Below are positions 19,572 to 32,700 of a stretch of DNA of 64,000 nt, in pieces. The number at the start of each line of letters is the position of its first letter. Positions within the stretch are counted from its first letter, which is position 1. Origin of the DNA: Blepharisma stoltei (lineage: Eukaryota > Ciliophora > Heterotrichea > Heterotrichida > Blepharismidae). The stretch is from the NCBI GenBank assembly GCA_914767885.1, contig CAJZBQ010000004.1, positions 468,501 through 532,500 of the forward strand, read 5' to 3'. Made by a program: the position numbers and the translations under genes. The notes beneath the pieces are model-generated. The model had not been told where the DNA came from and ran no database searches. It saw nothing but the letters and a program-made list of their open reading frames with translations.

Positions 19572-22500
19572 TTAAAACTCTAAATCATCAGTAAGTTTTG
19601 CCCTCACAAAGTAAGCATCCAGTGATCGATTAACTGGCTGATGAGTGACAACTTTATTGAAGACATAGTCAAATCTTCCTGGGCAATGGACTTCTAAAAG
19701 TGCCTTCGTGACTTCACTCACATTTATTTTCCCAGCTTGGCCATTGCTTTCCATTTTATTAGCAATATCAACATCTGGACCATAAATATCATATCTTACA
19801 ATATTTGTCCCAGTAATTCCTGCAGTTACCTCGCCTGTGTGAAGTCCTATTCTCATATTTAAGCTCATATTTTTGTCTCTATTAATTCTTTTGATGCATT
19901 TTATCATATCCAGTGCCATATTTATCATATTAGTGACTTCTCTAGCTATATTTCTCGTATAGCCATCCTCTCCACTGTCACTAAAGCTGAGGACAACATA
20001 GCAATCGCCTATTGTATGAACCTTATATACGTTATTTTTCATGCATAAGTGATCAAAATTGGAAAAAAGCTTAGAAAGCATACTAACAACTTCGATTGGC
20101 TTCTTATTTGAAGAATAAGCAGTAAACCCGACAATATCGGCATAAATCATAGTAACGTCTGCATACTTATCTGTTGTTGTTACATTATTATGCAGATTTT
20201 TCACAACTGATGGAGGCATCATCTGGCTTAGAAGTTTCTCGGTGTTTTGAATATCTCTTTGAGCCATTCTGCTAGCTCCCTCCACTTTCAATTAAAAAAT
20301 TTCGGTAAATTAAGCCTCATTTAAACTGTATCAAAATATTGAGATAGATAAAATAATAATATTATTGATACAAAATTTTATATAGCAAAAATAAAAAAAA
20401 TACTTACAACTTGCTTTATTTTAAATTGGGGAGAGCAAAATGATGAACTGATAAATTTGATAATTAATCTATGAAAGGTCTTATACTAATTGCCCCACAC
20501 CGGGAATTGAACCCACGTGTGGGGCCATATTTTCAATTGCCTGAGGATGGCGCAAGATAGCGCCATCCTCGGGCAATTCCTATAAAATTTTAAAAAAGGT
20601 TTTTAATGAGTTTGATTTAATTTATTTTTTTAAAAAAACAATTGGAGCAGAATTCTTGTTCAGATTTAAAGGGAAAATAAGGTTATAATTTTTCCTATCA
20701 TTATATTCTCTCATATAGCTTGCTGCTGCATTAATAAAAGTAAAAATAAATATAAAGAAAGTGGCCTCAATAGATTTCGAATAATCATCCGGATCCAAAA
20801 TAACAGCTGTTATTCAGTGGATAAAATCGCAAAATGAAGCTATCAAAATATGCCCAAAAGGCAGTCCAGATATGTGGTTAATAACTACATTTGTATACAT
20901 TTCTTCTAAAACAATGATATAAAAAAAATCAGACCTAATTCTTGAGATGGAAAGAACACTAACATAGCTACTTAAACTTAAACTTAATTATGGCGGTTAG
21001 TTGAGGTCCGCTTTGTTAACTCGGTTATCAAGGATCCCTAGGGGATTCATCCGCTTTGCGGGGCACGTACTTCCTTCCGGTTTCCTCCGTCTCTCCTGCT
21101 TGCCACTTCGCGGTGGCTCCAGAATTGAGTGGGAGGACTATGGGTTCCGGGGCCTTGCTTCAGGCTGCAGCGACGAGGTTGCCAGAAAATTCGAAAAATG
21201 GATTTTCTGGCCGACTGTCGGCATAAGGTCTAACTTTTAGCCCAGGCCGTAACCCCTGGTTTCACGATAGTGCAGTGCCCGAATGGTCCAAAGGACTTTG
21301 CTGGGCAACACCTTTTCCAACTATAAGCCTCCTTTGTCCTCGAGGTAAAATCTAAACCAGAAAAAGGACAAGGGCTAGGCTCCTACACCACGGGAGTTGC
21401 TTACCTAGCATAGCTGCCCATTTCCAGCTTGGTAAAACCTTGCCGATATAATTAAAATATGTGCTCAGAAGCTGCGTGGCCGGCGGGCATGCCAGGTGGA
21501 GATCCATATTTTAATTATACACTAGCATAGCTACATGAAATGTAAATAACCATTACAGCCCAAGGGAACATTTGGTTTTGGTAGACATTCTTCAAAACTA
21601 TTGCTAAGCCGATCATTGCAGCTAAGCATGCAGCTCTTAGACCAATTTGCACCCCATTCCCAAAATTGCTAGTTAGCTCAAATCCTACAATGAAATTTGC
21701 CAAAATAATTGCATAAATAATAATTGTCATCCATAAACCCCATCTCATTGTAGCCATTTCTTTTTTCAATGTCGTAATTCTATACTCATGCTGCATTGCC
21801 ATTTCTTTAAAGCTGCAAGTGAGCCATTGCACAGGTCCTGCCAATCCAGCATAGTCTTCATCGCTGTCAAAGCTTTCATATTGAAGTTTATCAATATCGA
21901 ACACTGTACTTGTCTCTTTTACAGCATAGCTTTCTCCTTCAGATGGAAGCAAAGGAAGAACAGAGACGTTTAAACTGTTCTTTTCAGGAAGAGGCTCCTG
22001 CTGCTGTTGTTGCTGCTCTATAGGCTGAAATTGGGTAGGGCCCATTTCTTCAAAAGTAGTGACCCTTCGATTTTTCTTTTTGGCTTCTTGGACTTTTAGT
22101 ACATATGTGTCAAGCCAACCTTTGCCTTTTGCTTCGACTTTGCTTGGCTTAAAATTATATGGTTGGCTCTTTACAAATTCGTATGTGGCTGAAGAGATTT
22201 GGATCTGGCACGGTTCTTTTAAAGTTGAGCACATTCTGCTGGCCGTGTTAATTGTATCACCGATTAAAGAAAACTGAGGTTTATGATCGCCAACAACGCC
22301 AGCGATGATCGGGCCACTATTAATACCCATCTTTACTTGAAACTTGTCACCGTTCTTTAAGTAGACTGGCTCTATTTTTTTAGCTCATCCCTCTCTTAGC
22401 ATGAAAATAAAAATTTGTTTGATCACGGAGGGAGACTATTTTTAGAAAAATTATACATAAATGCCATAGCAAAATTTTTAATCCGAAATTTTAAACAACC

Positions 22501-25500
22501 TACTCATGAAAATTGGAAAGCGATTAATTATCACTTATAAATTATCAGCTTTTTTCATAAACAAAATTTTTGTTCGCTTATTGAGGGTTTTTTACCTAAA
22601 AAATAAGGATTTTTCTAATGGTTTTGTTGGCTCACATAGGGAGCAGGGAGTAAGGATATTCATTGCCAGTTCCAAAACTCTTTGAGCATGATTTTTATCC
22701 AATAACTCAGGCGATAGGTTTTCCTCACTATCTTTCAGCCCCCCGCAAACAAGATAAGTTTTATTGACTGTTTCTATTTTCGTTACTCCATGCTTATCAC
22801 ATAGCCCATCCAAAATTGCAAAGAATTTGTCCAATAAATCAATAAGCTCGTTTGGTGTATGTGTGACACATATTTTATCAAAATCATAAATATCACAAAA
22901 TAATAATGTGACAATTCCTTGGTCTTCTGCAATGTATCTAACTCCTTGCTTAACTCTGTCCTTAACAAATCTCGGAAGTAAATTTCCTAATATTTCTTGG
23001 CCTTTTTGGAATTGATGTTCAAGCTTTTTACGGAGAATATAACTGGTCCTTCTGGATTTTTCTAACTCCCCCCCATCCTTGATCGAACGATTGACTGTAA
23101 AAATTCCTAAAAATTGGGGAAATTAACCCCCAGCCTTGATCGAACGATTTTCATATCATGCAAATTTTTTTTATATATATAAAACTATATAGTTATCAAA
23201 AGCTGTGGAAGATGTACATAATGAAGTTGTTTTCAGAGACTTTGAGACGACAGAAAGCTTCAAAATCAACCATCCAAAGTGATTTAGTCATCAACCTAGG
23301 CTTAAAAGCTCAATAATCTAATAAAATAGAGATTCTTTAAAAATTTTTTAAAAAAAAATTTTAATTTAATAATGAACAAATTAAAATTTAAAGGTGTGAA
23401 TAATAAATCAAAATATTAAAAATTGGTATTTTTATGAAATTAATTCAATTTTTTGCTATAAAAATAATTATTAAATACTCTTAACCCTAAATAAAAATAT
23501 ATATATATTTTTTATTTTATATATAAAATTTTTTTTCCAAAAAAAATTTTTTAACCCCCATCCTAGATCGAACGATGGCGAGTCGTTCGATCAAGGATCG
23601 GGGGGAGTAAGGCATAGCCTACAAAAGCACTTATAACAGTGATGCCTGATAAAAGAACAATATAGTTCATAGCAATTATTTCCATGCTAACTGCGTCTAA
23701 GTCAGTAGCATAGTGGACAAGCACTCTAATAAGGTAAATCATCAAAAATAGAATATTGATTAAAAATACTTTATAAGTACTGACACTAAATAACACAAAT
23801 GTCAAGATTGGCACCAGAGCTGTTGTCATTGATCCATCATTTTGATTTATTATTTCAAGGCTTACTTTTATAACGAGCCCAACAACTAGAACTGCCAGCA
23901 CAACTGGTTCATAATATCTAACAAATAATCTTGTATGAACAAATATAATAAATCCAAAAAACACTATCACAACGCCAATTCTTATTGCAATCATGCTATT
24001 TGTTGATCCTTGGACAATATCAGATATTGTTCATATTAAGTTCAATATAAATAATATAATAAATATTTTCCTTATAAACTTCATAATTTTTTCAGTTGTA
24101 AATTTGTTGAAGCTTTTTTCCATATAAAGGTTATAAAACTGCAACGTCAGTGTTTTCAACGAATAATCATTTTTTGGCGCTTCTTCTTCCTTATCATTTT
24201 TCAATTTGATTCCTTTGGGATTAAAGACATCAGAGAGCTTAGATTTATACTTTGAAGCTCTTGATATAATTAAATGCTTACTCCCCCCTTTAAAATCGGA
24301 ACAAGTTATCGGTAAATTTGCATTTTTGGGGTACTTTAACCCCCCTTTAAATTGGAACAAAATTTTATCGAATCAATTAATTATTTAAATTAATAATTCT
24401 TCATAAAAATAAATTAAAATTAATTTTTTTTTTTTTTTTAAAATTCAAAAAAGTATTTTACTAATTTTTATAAAATTATTTTTGAACTAATTTAATGGCA
24501 AAAGTGCAGGTAGAATGCTATTTGAACATTTTTCACATTGAATCGATTAATTTTTTAATTGTTTCTTATTAAGATTCAAAGTATTGTGCTCAATTTATAT
24601 GTTTTAAGCTTTTTAAAAGTTTTTTAATACGGAAAACTTAAAGTTGGAGTTAGTTTCTTCTTCTTGCTGTTCATATATCATTTCAGGGTGAACTTTACCT
24701 GTTTTTCGTGACCGAATATGATCGATCTCTGAAGGAAACCATAAAGCCTATCCGCCTAAGTGGATCGTTTATATGTCTGAAGTCTCCCGAGACGATAGGG
24801 AGCTTGGGCATAGTAACAAATATTGGTGAAACCAATCCTTTAGATGGCAAATTCACTAGATAAATTTAGGTTTTCAATTTAAGGGTTGGCTTTCACCAAC
24901 CCCTGATGATCTCGGGAGACATCGGACATATGGCGATCTACTTGGGCGGATACGCTATAGTGCGTAAATGAAATCTTTTACCAAAATAACTATAAAGCAG
25001 AAAGGTGGAATTAAAGTCCAACTCAAAAAGCAGGGAAGCTCAGAAAACAGTCTGAAGGTGACTCCAGTTAATTCAGATGTGGGAAACATTGCATAGTCAT
25101 AAAAAAAGATAAATGGGAAGAAAGCAAGAGCACTTAAGAATAGCACAATGATGAATAGGAAGGTCCAATTATTTGTTTTGATCATAATCATGAATGAGAC
25201 TGTTAGAACTATTGAATAGAAATAGACTGTTCCCATCAAGTTGTAGGATTCAGCATCACCATCACCTGATATGAGATTGAATGAGTTCATGGTTATGAGA
25301 AAGTATATAATAATGCTCTGAAATATCGCCTTGAATGTCCATTTAATAAAAATTTTTGCATTGAATCGCCTTGAATAGATCCCATCCTGATAGAGAGCTG
25401 GATTAATTAGCATATCATCAGCTTCTAAATCTCGATCAATTGAGCCTACAATTACTATAGCCCAGGACGCATTATAGATCGTCTTGGGTAGCCACTTGAA

Positions 25501-28500
25501 GCTCGAAGAAGTGAAGTTGGTTTGGGACGAGAATTTGCCAAACCAAATCCATGAGTCTACAAGTAATCCTATAGTCCTATAGTTTGGCATTTGCCAATTT
25601 GAGGAATTAGTTTGGCAATTTCTAGTTCCAAACCAACTTCACTTGTTGGAGCTTCAAATGGCAGCCCAAGACGATCTATAATGTGTCCTGAGCATATCGG
25701 CAAAGAAGTTAAGGCAACATTAAACGAGAGAAGCAAATATGAGTCATAAAGAGCTGTTCCTGAGTACATATTCATAAAGCTGAAATAAAACATTGGCAGA
25801 ACTAGTATAAAGTTTTTGTAAAAAGAGTAAAGGATAACCATAGTAATTCTCATGTAGTTCCATCTTCCATGCAAAAACAGCAAAGGTATCAAATATTTAA
25901 ACCTCGCAATTGCATAGTCGCTCGAATTCACTGCCTGTAGCCCTTCTTTCCCACATATACCAATCCCTACGTGGGCTTCTTGTATCATAGATACGTCATT
26001 TGCTCCATCTCCAATAGCAAGTGTGATTGGCTGGAACTGAAAATTGCATTTGACAAGTTTAACGACCTCTGACTTTTGTAATGGAGAAACTCTGCAGCAA
26101 ATGACAGCATGGCATAAGCATGACAGCATAGCAAAATGTTCCATGGCCTGCATATCAGAAAAAACATATAAAAGGGTTTCTCCATCAATAACAAGTCCGA
26201 GATTCAAGCTTTCTATATCGATTTCTTTTTCAAACTCATCTTCTTGCACCCTCATAAAATGGGCTGGGTTAGACTCATTTTCTTTGTAAACACTTTTCAT
26301 TAGAGCTTTTTTTAATTGAGACTTTGTGGACTCAAGGGAGTGGGCATTGATAATAATGACTTCCATCTCCTTTTTAAGCATTTTGCAAGAATAGCCGATA
26401 TTTATAGCTGTCTCTTGCTTATCTCCAGTCAGCACCCACACCTTGACACCCCCTTCCATTAAATCAGCAATTGTTTCGGGGACTCCTTCTTGAATTTTGT
26501 CTTCTATCGCAGTGGCTCCAATGATATCCATGTTTACTTCAATTTCTGCAGCAACTTCATCAAGTCTTTTTTGTCTGTCAGCCATAGCATTTTTTGCCGC
26601 ATGCCATTTTCTTTCGAAATCTTGGGACTCTGCCCTTGTCAGCTCTCTTTTTGCAAGCACAAGGGTTCTCAACCCTTGCACTGAATAATCATATAATTGC
26701 TTATTTAATTCATTTTTTTCAGCTTCTGAAGCGTTTGCTCTCTCCAAAATCACATTATCAGCACCTTTACAATACAAGATAGGCGGCCTTGATGGCTCTG
26801 TCAATGATTCAATGATGACTGACATTCTTTTTCTATTGGAATTAAACTCATTAACTCCAACTACTTTATATTCATGCACTTCGTTGTGTATTTTTACCGC
26901 AAGATATCCAGGCTTGGACTTGAAAAAAGAATACCCCAACGCGTGTGCTGCAATAACTAAGGCTTCTTCATCAGGAGATGCAGCTTGATATATAAGTTCT
27001 CCGTCTTTTCCTTTATCAGGAATTACAGTATGGCAGGTGGATAACAGCTCAAGAAACTCGCTGATTTCTTTGCTTCGAGAACCTTTTAAGTCTTCAAGAA
27101 GGGTGGAGTCATAGAACTTGAACTGTGGGTGAGGGTTGATAGAAATATCTTCTCTATCAGTGTTGCTTTGCTCCATTGATCCGTAAATTTTGCCTTTAAT
27201 TGAGCACATTTTAAACTCCATCTGGTTCTCTGTTAAAGTTCCTGTTTTGTCTGAAAAAATGTACTCGATTTGCCCGAGATCTTCGTTAAGGTCGCCTGTT
27301 TTGGCTATTGCGGGACGATCGATAGGCTCATAATACATCCTTAAATCCCACTGGATGAACTTGGCTTGGATGACTCTTACAACATCCATAGTAACATATA
27401 GGGAAATTGGGACTAAACTGTTATAGAGGATTAAAAAGGTGATGAAATTGAGGTAAGCAGCTGATGTGTCATCTTTGCCTGTAAAGAATTCGGTTCTGTC
27501 AGGATATAGCTTTTTTCGCATTTTTTCCACAGTCTCAACTTAAATTTGCTTTAAAGTCTTCCAGCTTGATATCTCCGCACGCTTTCGAGGATCCCAAAAC
27601 CTGCTTGCAAATCTTGGGCCTCTTCTCCCACGGCCAAGGCTTGCACGCTCCGCTGAGTTTCGGCGGGTTAGGAGAGACTCCACCTTGCATATGCTTCAGT
27701 CATGTCGGGTGCTATGAAGGCAAAGGTTAGCCCGATGCCTCCTTACGGCCGCCTGTAGGTACAGCGACACCCAGGAAAAAAGAACCGTGACCCTCCGGAA
27801 CCGGTAGGGAAAGAACTCACAGCCCAAAAAACCATCCGGATAATTAAAACTTTTGACTGGAGTGACCACCAGCTGACTCCCAAAGTTTACCCAGCTCTAG
27901 GGCATGCTAAGGGTTAGAGTTAAAGGGCCTGAACCTTGGCTTAGGCTATAAAGCCACTTTTGCGCCAAAATGGTGGGACGTCGTCGAGGACCTATTTTGT
28001 CACCACCACCACCATTTTAATTATCCACAGTCTCAAGGAAATTTTGCCTTTGAGGATGTGATCGGCCCTTACCCCCCTCCGTGAGCGAACAAAATATAGA
28101 AGTTTCCTATGTTTGGCGCTGTAAGGCCGATAAATTCTGATCGGAATTTATCGGTTGGTTGCACCAAATCAATGCCTTGGTCGGACCAAAAAGCGATTTG
28201 GTCCGACGAACTTGGAAAGCTCCTGGGAAAATGTCTGCGCTTTCAGCGCTATATAGAGGAAACCTCTATAATTAGAAAATCTCTATTTTTTGCACAAAAG
28301 CCTACCCTTGATAAGAGAACAAAAATTTTTTTTAATAGAAAAATTTTTATGAAAAAAGATTTGATATATGTGATATAACATAATGAAATCTCCTGCTATT
28401 CTGTTTCATTTTGAACAAATTAGATAAATATTTACTTCCATTTTTTGCGAATTTTTTTTTTAAATTTCGATAAAAAATTACTTTAAATTTATATATGGAT

Positions 28501-29637
28501 CTTTTGAAGTCCCTCCAAAACAAAATTTTTTTGTCCGCAAACGGAGGGGGAGTTAGTTAATTTTTTGTGATCACATATTTTTAAAAAAATAAAGGTATAT
28601 TTTTTTTAAAATATTTAAACTAAAAAAAATAACTGAAAGTCCAATCACGTCCTAAAAGCAGAATGTACTTGGTTCAACGGAAAAATGCGAAAAAAGCTAT
28701 ATTCAAAAATGTATGCAGCTGAAATGCTTGCTGAGAGCATAGAAATAACAAGTAAAATCGTAAATACAATGGTTAGGTATCTATTTACTCTTCTCTCTAC
28801 ATTACTTCTTTTATGTGGAGGCATTTTGGAATTCATCATTAATTTGGTATCAATCCCTGTAAAAACAGCGCACCCTAACACCCACTTGCTATTTTTAACT
28901 GTACTTCCTCTCAAAAGAATATGTCCATTGTCAATTGGCACAGCTTTTGGGTGTCCTTTTAAAATCAAGCTTCCTTCAAATGAATATAAGCGATTATTCG
29001 GATGCTCGCTTTTTAGCTTCGCATTATCAAGTTTATATATCATTTTCATGGCCGATTCTAATTCTCCTTCAAATATCGCAGAAGTTTCAGGCAAGGAATT
29101 TCTGATTTTTAAATTCGTTTCTCCATCCAAATTTGAAGTTTCAATATAGCAAATATGTTCCTCATGACTTGTTGCAAAAATAACTATATCAGCTGGGACT
29201 GGCGAGTCGCTTTCAAGCAAGACCAAATTCCCGACTTCAAGTTGCATCCACTTGACTGGCTCGAAGGCTTCTTTTTCTTCTTTTCAAATTCTTACTTCTC
29301 GGTTGTTTAAATCTTTATCGCTTTTTCTCCTTCTGTAGTCTTGGTAAGCATCTTTAATTAGTGTAACTGTAAGGACGAGAGAAAGCGGAGCAATTGTGGC
29401 CCAAGAAGAAGTTGGAGATAGGCCAAAAGGGAGAATTTGGAAAATCGAGACAATTAAAAACCATATGTTGGCAACTCTGTGAAACTGCTCAAAGAGGTTT
29501 TTAGGGATTAACGTTAGAGTGGTGTATTTAGCTGTAGTAATAAAATTGTTCGGAAATATATTAGAATTGGTGTTACGGCCTCTATTTAACGCAATTTCCC
29601 GAAATTCTGTAGCATCTCTATTCCTCCCGTCTACCAT
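19572..29637 (-). CDS. P4-ATPase/guanylyl cyclase fusion protein
   Basis: A single gene reconstructed from ten pieces: 6381 nt, 2126 residues. It is the alveolate-type bifunctional guanylyl cyclase: an N-terminal phospholipid-flippase-like P4-ATPase followed by two six-TM plus cyclase units. ATPase motifs are intact: [51 protein letters not shown]1 has [11 protein letters not shown] and [11 protein letters not shown] (Asn/Arg transition-state pair) but [11 protein letters not shown] lacks the second metal Asp. C2 has [10 protein letters not shown] and HTIGDCYVV (both metal Asps) but VDIANKMES lacks the Asn/Arg pair. This is the inverted C1/C2 arrangement known from Paramecium, Tetrahymena and Plasmodium. 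Glu in KIET favours GTP. ATG at 29637; TAA at 19572. Confidence 0.9.
20492..20525 (-). other. tRNA acceptor/T-arm-like minihelix
   Basis: On the minus strand GCCCCACAC pairs with GTGTGGGGC around GTGGGTTCAATTCCCG. GGTTCAATTCC fits the Pol III B-box/T-loop consensus. No D or anticodon arm, so not a complete tRNA gene. Confidence 0.6.
20535..20578. repeat. GC-rich palindrome inside an IES
   Basis: AATTGCCTGAGGATGGCGC, a 6-nt loop, then the near-perfect complement. The core CGAGGATGGCGC/GCGCCATCCTCG recurs at 49831-49885. Confidence 0.85.
20972..21518 (-). mobile_element. Retroposon-like element in the cyclase gene
   Basis: 16-bp duplication ACACTA(A/G)CATAGCTAC (20956-20971, 21519-21534), one mismatch. 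Tail TTAAACTTAAACTTAATTA at left, ATATTTTAATTAT end at right. Removal joins ISCSY to the next membrane segment [10 protein letters not shown]. Same subfamily as 18089. Confidence 0.92.
22381..22650. mobile_element. Family 1 MITE/IES in the cyclase C1 domain
   Basis: Left end carries CTCATCCCTCTC, right end CACATAGGGAGCAGGGAG; an inner TTTGATCACGGAGGGAG copy is visible. TA borders. Excision joins LAMNIL to [11 protein letters not shown] in frame. Confidence 0.75.
23063..23607. mobile_element. Family 3 MITE/IES in the cyclase gene, 545 bp
   Basis: Left end CTCCCCCCCATCCTTGATCG; inner copy CCCCCAGCCTTGATCGAACG; right end a tight hairpin, CCATCCTAGATCGAACGATG facing CGTTCGATCAAGGATCGGGG. TA borders; excision joins FVGYAL to [10 protein letters not shown]. 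Confidence 0.85.
24279..24650. mobile_element. Family 2 MITE/IES in the cyclase gene
   Basis: Left CTCCCCCCTTTAAAATCGGA with an inner copy CCCCCCTTTAAATTGGAAC about 60 bp in; right AAAGTTGGAG. TA borders. Excision joins EEET to [11 protein letters not shown] in the linker between ATPase and cyclase. Confidence 0.85.
24742..24957. mobile_element. Fold-back MITE/IES at the end of the P4-ATPase
   Basis: Arms AAGCCTATCCGCCTAAGTGG and, inverted, CTACTTGGGCGGATACGCTA; further inner pairing around GGTTGG/CCAATCC. Excision joins KDFIYA to LWFPSEIDH in frame. Confidence 0.85.
25456..25694. mobile_element. Fold-back MITE/IES in the P4-ATPase
   Basis: Arms CCCAGGACGCATTATAGATC and, inverted, GATCTATAATGTGTCCTGAG. 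Excision joins VALTSLP to [10 protein letters not shown], a conserved P4-ATPase stretch. Confidence 0.88.
27539..28023 (-). mobile_element. Retroposon-like element in the P4-ATPase
   Basis: Perfect 13-bp duplication TCCACAGTCTCAA (27526-27538, 28024-28036), with no TA inside. Right end ACCATTTTAATTA is the conserved end. Body 485 bp, GC-rich. Removal joins QNFLET to [11 protein letters not shown]. Confidence 0.92.
28070..28629. mobile_element. Family 1 MITE/IES with a nested fold-back element
   Basis: Left end CCCCCCTCCGTGAGCGAAC; an inner CCGCAAACGGAGGGGGAG copy lies near 28535 and about 85 bp of AT-rich sequence follows. A separate GC-rich fold-back segment occupies about 28112-28262. The P4-ATPase frame closes if the whole stretch between TAs at 28070 and 28630 is removed together with the 17-nt intron beside it. 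Confidence 0.65.
28652..28668 (-). other. Possible 17-nt intron in the P4-ATPase
   Basis: GTACATTCTGCTTTTAG on the minus strand. The total length of the fusion gene is a multiple of three only if it is removed. Length differs from the 15-nt introns elsewhere, so an indel is an alternative. Confidence 0.45.
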
Positions 29638-29757
29638 TAAATAGATTTTAAAAGTTAAGAAAAAGGCAGCCTTATTGCTTATTATTTTATCCAATCCCAA
29701 ATGTAGCTTTTATAGTATTCCAATAAAAATTCATCTTTATTATGCCGATTTTATAAA

Positions 29758-32700
29758 ATGAAATATCAAATGAATTTCAATCAGGAGCTAGAAGACATCC
29801 CTAAAGTCCACGTCCTTCTGATCGGAGTCGAAAACTTGCCTGATGAAAAGTTGCAGATGTACTGTGATATCTTGGCGACTTATTCAAAAATTTCTCTTGA
29901 ATCTGTAAACTTTACCAATGAAATGAGAGATCTTGCATCAAATTTTTCCAGCACATATTCAGATGGATATGTCAACTATAAATTTCATATAAAAAATGAC
30001 ATTGGGGCAAGTTATCCTCTTCATTTGTTTAAGAACTTCCTTGTGGTGTTTGGGATAGGAGAGCATGTGAGCGATATCATGTCAAGTTATTATTTTATCT
30101 CAAAAACAGCTGGAAGCATACCGAGCTGCAGGCTTTGGCGACTTTTATGCTTTGAGCCTAATGAAGATGATAGTAAATATTATTTTCCCTGTCACAGCAC
30201 CTGGCTAAGAGTATCCAGCTGGGTCAAGACAAAGCGACTGAAGCAGATCAGTGAAGGCTGAGAAGAGTAAGTGGCGAAAAAAACCCAAACCTGTATCTCT
30301 AACTACACGGACTGCACATGCCACCAGCCTTAATCGGAGAGGAGAGCGTTGGAGCCTGGAGGGTGGGTTGTTAATGTCTTAGGGTGAGATTGATCGTTCT
30401 GATCAGAAATTTAAAGTTAATAGATAGTAAATATGAGCAAGAAGCTAAAAATTTGATTTTATTTCACCCTGGACTTGCTCATGATAGATTGTGTGCCAGC
30501 GTTGAAATTGTGCTGCAAGACCTAACAGGGATGCTTATAGCAGAATTTGGGAGATTAGCTGAAGAGATGCATGTAAAAGAGTGTATTTATTTGCCTGATG
30601 AAAATGATTTCGCAAAGCTTAAGAAAAAGAAGAATGGGAGGTATATCAAATTAATTGGCGATCTGTGCTTATTGTTGGGAAGCTTGATAGAAGCTAATGA
30701 AGAGTACGTAAAAGCATTAGAAGCAGAAAATAAAACAAGTGATTGGCTTTGGGTAGCAGCAACTTATGAATCAATAGCAGCGACTGAACTTATGCTTTCT
30801 TCTGGGCAATATCAGAATCTTGAAGCAATTTTATCAAAATTGGGGGAGGCTAAGTTTAATTACACGAAAGCCAAAAATCCGATGCTAGCGATAGAATGCC
30901 AGTACAGAATGGCGAAACTTTATATAAACTCAGGCCAAAAATTCAAAGGAATAGAAATTATGACTAGAGTTTTAGACTCTGAAATAGATGGAGTCGATCA
31001 ATATGATAGAGTTTATGTAGCTAAATCATTAGGAGACTTGTGCAAATCTCTTGGCTATCATCGGAAATCAGGATTTTTTTATAAACTTGCTGCTCATAAA
31101 TGCTATGATAATATGAATTATCAAGATGCTTTAAAGCTAATGGACGAGGCTGCTGAGTCTTATCATATTAAAAAAGGGGAAGAGGGGGAAACTGCAACAA
31201 AATTAAAGTTTAAGTTTATGATAACTCTTCTAGTCCCACACTTCTTGGCCTCAGCCTCTGAATAACGGGATCTGGGCCGGCCTAACCGTCAAAACTGTTT
31301 CTGTCCCCAAGCCCCTAGGACCTCTTCTGATCTACAGTGCAGACCCATACTCTTGATCCGAGACTCTCAAAAGTCGTGATCTTCTTTCACTGAACTAGGA
31401 TGTAGGACCTGAGCCCGACCCTTAACTGACATTTTTAACTGTCACACACAAAATTAAAAGCAGACAGTTCATTTAATTGAACCATCCATAACCAAAGAGA
31501 AAATATGAAGCCTTGAGTAAGAGGCCAGTATCAAGGGTGGAAAAACTTACAGAAACTTACATTAGAATACCTCAAAGCCCTTTCAAAAAAGGTATCTAGC
31601 TCCGCAAATAAGGGAAGCACAGTCAAATATACATGAGACCTTTTAGCTATTTTACACTCTTCTTTCACTCCAGAGTTGCAAACACAACTGAAGCTAGAAA
31701 TAGAACAAGATGCCATTCACGTGCCCTCAGAGCATTTGTTTCGGCCGCTAGTTCAGCTGACAAGCTTGAAGCCACAAAAATATTCTTTGGAAGTGAATAT
31801 AGAAAACGGCGATTCCCCTTTTTTGTTCAACCCATTTCCTGATAAAGGTTTGAACTGGATCACTGATTGTCTTAACATTGTTAGAGCTGTCATGCATAAT
31901 CCTCTTTCTTTTGATGTTCCTTTAGATCATACACGACTGCTAGTAGAAGGCGCTGCTGAATGCTGTCCAAGTAATAATTAATTAGCTTCACATACACTTC
32001 CTGCACACTCCACTGAGAGTTTTGAGTACTATATTGTTCCAAAAACCCTAGGAAATTTGAAAATTGTAGGAGTGCATATGCAGATGCTAGGCTTAAACTG
32101 CACTATTCAAGTAGATCCAATTGAAATCGAAGTAATGCAGAGACTGCCTGAGCTAAAGGTCCAAGCAGACCAAAACAAAGTTGTCATGCTATCTTCAGAG
32201 CTTCGCACTATAAACCTAAGCATTAAAAATATCAGCAGTGAGCCATTGGGAAATTTCAAAATTTACTGTGAGCCTTCAGAAGTTGCAACTTTTGATACAG
32301 AGCAGCTTGAAACTTTGAAAACCCTTCGAAGCAACTCACAAGCTCAGCTTCAGGTCACCCTAAACGCCTATAAAGACTCAACTAATGTGAAGTTTTCTAT
32401 CAGATATAGCAACTCAGAAGGGAAAATCTGGCTTTCTGACTCAGTTTCACTGTTTATGGAAGTCATAGCTGGAGTAGAGATTCTAGAATCCCGAATGGAG
32501 CCTCTCTTTGAATACTCCTGGTGGGAAGACCTTCATAAAGTTAATCCTTCAATGTCAGAAATTGGCAACTCCTTTGGGCACCGAGATAAGGACCGAGGAA
32601 TTAACGATCATTCATTTTGCAAGTTCATTGTGAAAGTGGTTAACAGAAGCAAAGATGACTTAGAAATTTCAGCCTTAATTACAAACCTTTCACTAGTTGA

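Larger units (their letters stand above)
20273..20677. mobile_element. Family 2 MITE/IES in the cyclase gene
   Basis: Ends TTTTCCCTTTAAATCTGAAC and, on the other side, GTGGAGGGAG; TA borders. Excision gives [15 protein letters not shown] in frame before the C2 domain. It contains a tRNA-like minihelix and a 44-bp palindrome, listed separately. Confidence 0.75.
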
